Assembly: GCA_964491535.1 (NCBI GenBank)
Contig: CAZBGR010000024.1
Location: 1-11,084, forward strand
Source: CAZBGR01 sp964491535
GTDB taxonomy: Bacteria > Bacillota_I > Bacilli_A > RF39 > UBA660
Direction of reading: 5' to 3'
Length of the DNA stretch: 11,084 nucleotides
In this document: positions 6,341 to 11,084 of the stretch, piece after piece
How the letters are laid out: each line of letters starts with the position of its first letter
Numbering within the stretch: position 1 is the first letter of the stretch
Made by a program: the position numbers and the translations under genes
The notes under the pieces: model-generated
What the model saw: only the letters and a program-made list of their open reading frames with translations
Told to the model about the DNA's origin: nothing
Databases searched by the model: none

Positions 6341-7522
6341 TTACCTATTATTTATAACTTCTAAACCAGGTAACTGTTTTCCTTCTAATAATTGAAGGGC
6401 TGCTCCACCACCAGTTGAAATATGATTTACTTTATCTTGATAACCAAATTTAATAACGGCAAAAGCAGTATCGCCTCCTGTAATAATCTTTTTAGCTCGA
6501 CTAATAGCTAAAACCTCACATAGCTTCCTAGTTCCAACATTAAATTTATCAATTTCAAAAACACCAACTGGACCATTCCAAATAATAGTATTAGCCTCTA
6601 ATAAAATCTTTCGAAAATTATTAATTGTTTCAATTCCAATATCCATTCCTATCTCATTAGGTCCTATATTATTAATAGAAGTTAATCTTGAAGTAGTAGT
6701 TGGGACAAAAGCAGTCCCGGTTACTATATCAGTTGGCAATAAAATCTTATCTTGATTAGCCTTATATAACTCAAGGCAAAAATCTAAATGGTTATCATCA
6801 ACCATTGAACTACCTACCTTATAACCTAAAGCTTTTAAAAAAGTAAAACACATTCCACCCCCAATTAACAAATAATCTGCTATCTTAATTAAATTCTTAA
6901 TTAAACCAATTTTATCAGCCACTTTAGACCCTCCTAAAATAATTACTAAAGGTCTATTAGGTTTATTAATAGCTTCGGTTAAAGATTCTATTTCCTTTTT
7001 CATTAAAAAGCCAATTCCACTGGGTAAATGTTTAGCTATCCCTACATTAGAAGCATGATTACGATGAACAGTTCCAAAAGCATCATTAATAAATATATCT
7101 CCTAAAGATGCCCAATAACTAGCTAAATCATCATTATTAGAACTTTCTTTGCCACCATCCAAATCTTCAAAACGGGTATTTTCAAGCATAATAATATCTC
7201 TGTTATTCATCTTATTAACAGCTTGATTTACTTCTAACCCCTTAGTATAAGGAATAAACTTAATTTCTTTTCTTAATAATTCACTTAATCTCAAGGCAAT
7301 AGGTTTTAAACTATATTTATCCTTAGTTAATTCATCTTTAACTCTACCTAAATGAGATAAAATAATTACTTTTCCTCCACAATCAGAAATAAACTTTATC
7401 GTCTCAACACTTTCTTTAAGACGATTATCATCAGTAATAATACCATCTTCAAATGGTACATTTAAATCACTTCTAACAATAACTCTTTTACCCTTTAAGG
7501 GAAAATCAACTACTGTTTTCAT
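6341..7522 (-). CDS. pgk: Phosphoglycerate kinase
   Basis: A 393-residue two-domain cytoplasmic enzyme that makes ATP from 1,3-bisphosphoglycerate. N-domain substrate-binding residues are seen in VRSDLNVP (16-23), SHLGR (56-60), ENTRF (114-118) and HRNHAS (153-158). C-domain nucleotide-binding elements are GGSKVADKIG (197-206), IGGGM (220-224), NGPVGVFE (316-323), GGDTA (349-353) and STGGGA (369-374). Length is normal. The ATG overlaps the gapA stop by 4 nt (ATGA), which implies coupled translation, and GAGGAG (7533-7528) lies inside the end of gapA. Minor changes, such as GGDT for the usual GGDS, should not affect function. Confidence 0.98.
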   Translation of the reverse strand: MKTVVDFPLKGKRVIVRSDLNVPFEDGIITDDNRLKESVETIKFISDCGGKVIILSHLGRVKDELTKDKYSLKPIALRLSELLRKEIKFIPYTKGLEVNQAVNKMNNRDIIMLENTRFEDLDGGKESSNNDDLASYWASLGDIFINDAFGTVHRNHASNVGIAKHLPSGIGFLMKKEIESLTEAINKPNRPLVIILGGSKVADKIGLIKNLIKIADYLLIGGGMCFTFLKALGYKVGSSMVDDNHLDFCLELYKANQDKILLPTDIVTGTAFVPTTTSRLTSINNIGPNEIGMDIGIETINNFRKILLEANTIIWNGPVGVFEIDKFNVGTRKLCEVLAISRAKKIITGGDTAFAVIKFGYQDKVNHISTGGGAALQLLEGKQLPGLEVINNR

Positions 7523-8550
7523 CTTTTCTCCTCAATTATTTTTTTCAATTCAAACCAATATTTAGCTACTCTTACCATTTGGGCACAATAACCCATTTCA
7601 TTATCATACCAAGCTAAAACCTTGATTAATTGTCTGTTATCTACATCAAGTACTTTAGTTGCTAAACCATCTACTAAAGCTCCATAACAAGTACCAATAA
7701 CATCACTTGATACTATTGGATCTTCAGTATATAAAATAGTTTCATTATCTATCTTTTTAAAAGCCTGATTAATACTATCTTTATCTATGTTTAGTTTTAA
7801 TTCTAAAACTAAATCAATAACCGAACCATCCGCTACTGGAACTCGAAGAGCTGTCCCATCTAATTTACCTTCTAAATTAGGCATTACTAAACCAATTGCT
7901 GAAGCAGCCCCAGTTGAGGTAGGTACTAAATTAGAAGCTGCTCCTCGACCCCTTCTTGAATATATTCCTTTAGGATGCGCTACATCTAAAATAGCTTGAT
8001 CATTAGTATAGGCATGAATAGTGGTCATAAAACCCTTTTTAATGCCAAAAGCATCATCTAATACTTTTAAAACAGGCGCTAAACAATTAGTCGTACAACT
8101 AGCAGTTGAAATTATCTCTTCTTCACTAGTTAAAAATAGATGATTAACATTATAAACAATAGTTTTAAGATCACTACCAGCCGGAGCTGAAATAATTACC
8201 TTCTTAGCTCCCGCTTTAAGATGACCACTAGCTTTTTCTTTAGTAGTTAAAGCTCCACTACATTCAAAAACCAAATCAATTCCTAACTTTTGCCATGGTA
8301 ATTTAGTAGGATCTTTTTCACAAAAAACATCAATCTTTTTATCATCAACTACTATCTTTCCATTTATTTCTTTAATACTACGTTGTTTAAAACGTCCATG
8401 AATACTATCATACTTTAAAAGATAAGCTAAATCACTAGCTAAGCCTAAATCATTAATCGCTATCACCTCAAAAAAAGGATCATCAGCTAATATTCTAAAA
8501 GTTAACCTTCCTATTCTTCCAAACCCATTAATTGCTACTTTTATAGCCAT
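7519..8550 (-). CDS. gapA: Glyceraldehyde-3-phosphate dehydrogenase, phosphorylating, type I
   Basis: A 343-residue NAD-dependent enzyme that converts glyceraldehyde-3-phosphate to 1,3-bisphosphoglycerate. It has a Rossmann NAD motif NGFGRIGR (8-15), AINDL (31-35) whose Asp favours NAD over NADP, the active site SCTTNCLAP with nucleophile Cys152, and base His179 (TTIHAYT). The end has the conserved WYDNEMGY. The chosen start is ATG at 8550: AGGAGGT (8564-8558) lies 7 nt upstream. A TTG directly before it (8553) is in frame but would have only 4-nt spacing. The Shine-Dalgarno overlaps the stop of the upstream kinase gene. It ends in TGA, overlapping the pgk start. The usual upstream regulator gene cggR is absent. 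Confidence 0.98.
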   Translation of the reverse strand: MAIKVAINGFGRIGRLTFRILADDPFFEVIAINDLGLASDLAYLLKYDSIHGRFKQRSIKEINGKIVVDDKKIDVFCEKDPTKLPWQKLGIDLVFECSGALTTKEKASGHLKAGAKKVIISAPAGSDLKTIVYNVNHLFLTSEEEIISTASCTTNCLAPVLKVLDDAFGIKKGFMTTIHAYTNDQAILDVAHPKGIYSRRGRGAASNLVPTSTGAASAIGLVMPNLEGKLDGTALRVPVADGSVIDLVLELKLNIDKDSINQAFKKIDNETILYTEDPIVSSDVIGTCYGALVDGLATKVLDVDNRQLIKVLAWYDNEMGYCAQMVRVAKYWFELKKIIEEKR

Positions 8551-8562
8551 CAATTATACCTC

Positions 8563-10224
8563 CTATTCTTTGCGTTGGAATAAACCATCGCCAATAAATT
8601 CCCTAAGAATTGAATCAAAAGGAATATGCGTACTAATAATCGGTAAAATATTTCTAAGTAAATTAATTAATCTAATTGCCTCTCCATAATTAGGATCTTT
8701 TTCTGAAACGGAAAACAATAATGATTCAGCATATAATCTAATCACTCCAAATTCATAAATTAATGAAGTGTTAAAAATAACATCGGCTTCATCTTGATAA
8801 GGGAAAATATATTGTTCTTCTCCCGCTCTAACTTTAGACCAACTAGCTAAAGTTGATGAAGCATTATAACCTCTAAACCTAGCATCCCTTATCATTCTTC
8901 TAAGTAATCTATTATCAGTAGTTGTAATTCGATTATGATTATCAATATTAACATTAGTTAATGGCGAAATATAAATTTTATATTTTTGTTCTTTATCAAT
9001 AAAAGAAGTTAAATCATTATTTAAAGCATGTAAACCTTCAATTATTAGTATATCATTTTTAGCTAATTTTAATCTTTTATTTTTAAATTCACTCTTGCCA
9101 GTATGAAAATCATATTGTGGTAACAATACCTTCTCTCCCCTTAATAATTTCTTTAATTGTTGATGAAGAAGTTCAATATTAATCGCTCGTACTGATTCAA
9201 AATCATAACTACCATCCTCTTTTTTAGGAGTTTTAACTTTATCAAAAAAATAATCATCTAACGAAACAAAATAAGTATTAATCCCTACACTTCTTAAATA
9301 AAGGCTTAATTTTTTAGCACTGACGGTTTTACCGGAAGATGAAGGTCCCGCCACTAAAATAATTTTAATACCTTCTCTATCTTTAATATCTTTTGCCATA
9401 TCAAACAATCTACTGTTTTGTTCTGTTTCACTTAAATAAATAATATTATCAATATTACCTTTAGTAATAATATCATTTAAATCAGCAATATTATTAATCT
9501 TAATCGTATCACACCAATGACGATATTTCCTAAACTCATCAAATAATTTTTTACGTTCAACATAATCTACTATTTGACAATCTAAAAACATATTAGGATA
9601 TCTAACAACAATCCCATTAGGCTCAATAAGAGTTAATTTAAAGCAATCAAAATAAGAACTATTAATTGGAATATCCCCAAAAAAATAACTGTATATATCA
9701 TCAAACCTATAAATATTAACAAAAGTATTACTAATATATTTTAAACCTTTTGCTTTATCAAATTGCCTATTAGCTTCATAAAAATCTATAGCATCAATTC
9801 TAGCAACGCTGATTTTTTCAAAAGGAATATTTAATTTTACTAATTCATGCATCCGAGTCTCTATCTTAGTTACTTCAGCTTCATTAATAATTTTATTATC
9901 AGTTAATACTTCACTATAAACCCCACGATCAATTGAATGTTCAATAATAACATCACTATTTAATACATCTTTAACTGCTTTAATATATAAAAATAATAAA
10001 CCTCGTTCATAAGCTTTATTACCCGCGGTAGTAGATACATCAAAAAAATCTACTTCACTATCACAGCTTACTTTTGTATTTAAATCTACCAATTTATTAT
10101 TAATAGCCCCAATAATAATAGGAAATCTATATTTAGATTGAACCCTTTTACTAATTTCTAACATCGTTACATCTTTAGGAAATTCATAAGTCTTATTTTT
10201 ATGTGTAACTTTAATCACAAACAT
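8563..10224 (-). CDS. Nucleoside kinase with TGS and synthetase-like N-terminal domains (uridine kinase-like)
   Basis: A 553-residue protein. Residues 1-62 look like a TGS domain and about 65-230 like the second domain of threonyl-tRNA synthetase (ERGLLFLY, then IIEHSIDRGVY), without the catalytic synthetase core. Residues about 285-490 form a uridine kinase/phosphoribulokinase-type P-loop domain: Walker A GPSSSGKT (293-300), SLDDYF (321-326) with likely catalytic Asp, and LIIEGLHALN (393-402). Related proteins are annotated as nucleoside or uridine kinases; the substrate here is not proved. The ATG has AAAGGTGG (10238-10231) 6 nt upstream. It heads the operon 12 nt before gapA, with a strong promoter upstream that diverges from clpP. 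Confidence 0.9.
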   Translation of the reverse strand: MFVIKVTHKNKTYEFPKDVTMLEISKRVQSKYRFPIIIGAINNKLVDLNTKVSCDSEVDFFDVSTTAGNKAYERGLLFLYIKAVKDVLNSDVIIEHSIDRGVYSEVLTDNKIINEAEVTKIETRMHELVKLNIPFEKISVARIDAIDFYEANRQFDKAKGLKYISNTFVNIYRFDDIYSYFFGDIPINSSYFDCFKLTLIEPNGIVVRYPNMFLDCQIVDYVERKKLFDEFRKYRHWCDTIKINNIADLNDIITKGNIDNIIYLSETEQNSRLFDMAKDIKDREGIKIILVAGPSSSGKTVSAKKLSLYLRSVGINTYFVSLDDYFFDKVKTPKKEDGSYDFESVRAINIELLHQQLKKLLRGEKVLLPQYDFHTGKSEFKNKRLKLAKNDILIIEGLHALNNDLTSFIDKEQKYKIYISPLTNVNIDNHNRITTTDNRLLRRMIRDARFRGYNASSTLASWSKVRAGEEQYIFPYQDEADVIFNTSLIYEFGVIRLYAESLLFSVSEKDPNYGEAIRLINLLRNILPIISTHIPFDSILREFIGDGLFQRKE

Positions 10225-10254
10225 AGAAACCCACCTTTCTATTAAGATACCTCT

Positions 10255-10283
10255 ATTTTATCAAATAATGCATCTTTTGTCAT
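10255..10283 (-). promoter_or_regulatory. Promoter of the nucleoside kinase-gapA-pgk-tpiA operon
   Basis: The minus strand has ATGACA (10283-10278), a 17-bp spacer and TAAAAT (10260-10255), each 5 of 6 to the sigma-A consensus with ideal spacing. The leader would be about 25 nt. No CggR-like operator or riboswitch is evident. Its -35 falls inside the spacer of the divergent clpP promoter candidate. Confidence 0.6.
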
Positions 10284-10291
10284 AGTTGAAA

Positions 10292-10300
10292 TGGTATATT
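10292..10300 (+). promoter_or_regulatory. Candidate extended -10 promoter of clpP
   Basis: TGGTATATT is a TG-extended -10 (TATATT, 5 of 6), giving a leader of about 35 nt to the clpP start. The -35 region is poor. I see no CtsR-type direct repeat of GGTCAAA and no CIRCE inverted repeat, so class I or III heat-shock control is not apparent. Confidence 0.4.
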
Positions 10301-10341
10301 TTACATCTCATTTACTAAATATATATAAAGAAGGTGATAAA

Positions 10342-10911
10342 ATGAATTTAATTCCAACTGTCATTGAAAAAACAAGTAGTGGAGAAAAGGCCTATGATTT
10401 ATATTCTAGATTATTAGAAGATCGAATTATTTTATTAGCTGGAGATATCAATGATAGTCTAGCCAATAATATTGTTGCTCAACTTCTTTATTTAGATAGT
10501 CTAAATAATGATGATATTAATTTATATATAAATTCTAATGGAGGATCTATTACCGCTGGGATGGCCATTTTTGATACTATGAATTATGTTAAAAGTGATG
10601 TGTCAACTATTTGTGTGGGGATAGCTGCTTCAATGGGGGCCTTTCTTTTAGCTAGTGGGAAAAAGAGCAAACGCTTTGCTTTACCAAACGCTGAGATATT
10701 AATTCATCAACCTTTAGGTGGTGTCCAAGGACAGGCAACCGAAATAAAGATTGCCGCAGAACACATTTTAAAAACAAAAGAAAAGCTAAATAAAATTTTA
10801 GCTAAAAATACTAATAAAAAAATAACTGACATTGAAAAAGATACTGAACGAGATTACTTTATGTCATCTGAAGAAGCCTTAGCGTATGGAATAATTGATA
10901 AAATATTATAG
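10342..10911 (+). CDS. clpP: ATP-dependent Clp protease proteolytic subunit
   Basis: A 189-residue serine protease subunit that forms tetradecameric barrels and degrades proteins delivered by Clp ATPases in the cytoplasm. The catalytic triad is complete: Ser97 (GIAASMGAF), His122 (ILIHQPLGG) and Asp171 (ERDYFMS). The N-terminus MNLIPTVIEKTSSGEKAYD is the standard ClpP start. The frame extends upstream to an ATG at 10291, but the ATG at 10342 has AGAAGGTGAT 4 nt upstream and gives the usual family length, so the longer start is rejected. The first plus-strand gene in the window, divergent from the nucleoside kinase operon and 82 bp before trpS. Confidence 0.98.
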   Translation: MNLIPTVIEKTSSGEKAYDLYSRLLEDRIILLAGDINDSLANNIVAQLLYLDSLNNDDINLYINSNGGSITAGMAIFDTMNYVKSDVSTICVGIAASMGAFLLASGKKSKRFALPNAEILIHQPLGGVQGQATEIKIAAEHILKTKEKLNKILAKNTNKKITDIEKDTERDYFMSSEEALAYGIIDKIL

Positions 10912-10965
10912 AAAAATTGTTATATTTTTTAAAATACAATAAAAAGCTACAAATACCAAAATTCA

Positions 10966-10974
10966 TGTTAAAAT
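10966..10974 (+). promoter_or_regulatory. Candidate extended -10 promoter of trpS
   Basis: TGTTAAAAT, a TG-extended -10 (TAAAAT, 5 of 6), lies in the 82-bp gap after clpP, just before the trpS Shine-Dalgarno. No convincing -35, no T-box-like structure and no clear clpP terminator are seen, so read-through from clpP is also possible. Confidence 0.4.
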
Positions 10975-10993
10975 ATAAAGAGGAAGTGATGTT

Positions 10994-11084
10994 ATGAAAC
11001 GTTTAGTCTCGGGTATTCAACCAACTGGTGAATTAACACTTGGCAATTATATAGGAGCTTTAAAACAATTTATTAACTTACAAG
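10994..11084 (+). CDS. trpS: Tryptophanyl-tRNA synthetase, N-terminal fragment
   Basis: The first 30 codons of a class I aminoacyl-tRNA synthetase that charges tRNA-Trp; the gene runs off the right edge. The start MKRLVSGIQPTGELTLGNY is the characteristic TrpS N-terminus: SGIQPTG followed by the HIGH-equivalent LGNYIGA. The ATG has GAGGAAGTGAT (10980-10990) 3 nt upstream. The KMSKS motif lies beyond the window. Confidence 0.93.
   Translation, partial: MKRLVSGIQPTGELTLGNYIGALKQFINLQ

Noticed and set aside
7787..7999. 70-codon plus-strand open frame
   Set aside because: It lies inside the highly conserved gapA coding region on the opposite strand; an antisense shadow.
10291..10341. 17-codon N-terminal extension of ClpP
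   Set aside because: The upstream ATG lies in the likely promoter (it overlaps the TGGTATATT element). The ATG at 10342 has a strong ribosome binding site and gives the standard ClpP N-terminus and length.
10915..10945. Possible terminator between clpP and trpS
   Set aside because: The ATTGT/ACAAT-type pairing is interrupted by extra bases, almost all A-T, and followed by A rather than T on the plus strand.
1..11084. Mollicute genetic code (TGA as tryptophan)
   Set aside because: Despite the low GC, the genes are intact under the standard code, the tryptophans checked are TGG, and gapA ends in TGA right at the pgk start.
1..11084. CRISPR array, tRNA or rRNA genes, riboswitch, toxin-antitoxin or defence genes
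   Set aside because: No regularly spaced repeats, cloverleaf-like segments, conserved RNA motifs or such protein motifs were seen; nearly all DNA is taken up by recognisable housekeeping genes.

Overview
The window is very AT-rich DNA with Bacillota-type gene content: a Spo0A sporulation regulator, the gap-pgk-tpiA-gpmI glycolytic genes, ClpP, PriA, strong AGGAGG-like ribosome binding sites and sigma-A-like promoters. The base composition recalls Mollicutes, but the genetic code looks standard: all tryptophans I checked are TGG and gapA ends in TGA. Low GC plus Spo0A suggests a spore-forming or spore-former-derived lineage of Bacilli/Erysipelotrichia type; the species cannot be read from the sequence.

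Layout, left to right. (1) 1-190: the start of a minus-strand ORF that leaves the window. It is preceded by a hairpin that can bury its ribosome binding site and by a perfect 12-bp inverted repeat; this may be the edge of a mobile element. (2) 289-3032, minus: priA (replication restart helicase) followed by a small P-loop kinase-like gene with its own good promoter. (3) 3074-4582, minus: gpmI, starting at TTG. (4) 4695-5474, minus: spo0A as its own unit, with a promoter carrying two tandem 0A boxes and a terminator-like hairpin after it. (5) 5606-10224, minus: a tightly packed operon, TGS-domain nucleoside kinase - gapA - pgk - tpiA, with 12-nt gaps or a 4-nt overlap, a good promoter in front and a weak hairpin terminator behind. 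(6) 10292-11084, plus: clpP, then the first 30 codons of trpS, divergent from the kinase operon.

GapA, Pgk, TpiA and GpmI carry glyceraldehyde-3-phosphate (and its isomerisation partner dihydroxyacetone phosphate) to 2-phosphoglycerate. In many Bacillota these genes form one run, cggR-gapA-pgk-tpiA-gpmI-eno. Here a nucleoside kinase gene stands where cggR would be, and a self-contained spo0A unit sits between tpiA and gpmI. Nothing here is a clearly new multi-gene system. The most informative signals are the Spo0A autoregulatory site, the unusual position of spo0A, and the sequestered ribosome binding site at the left edge.
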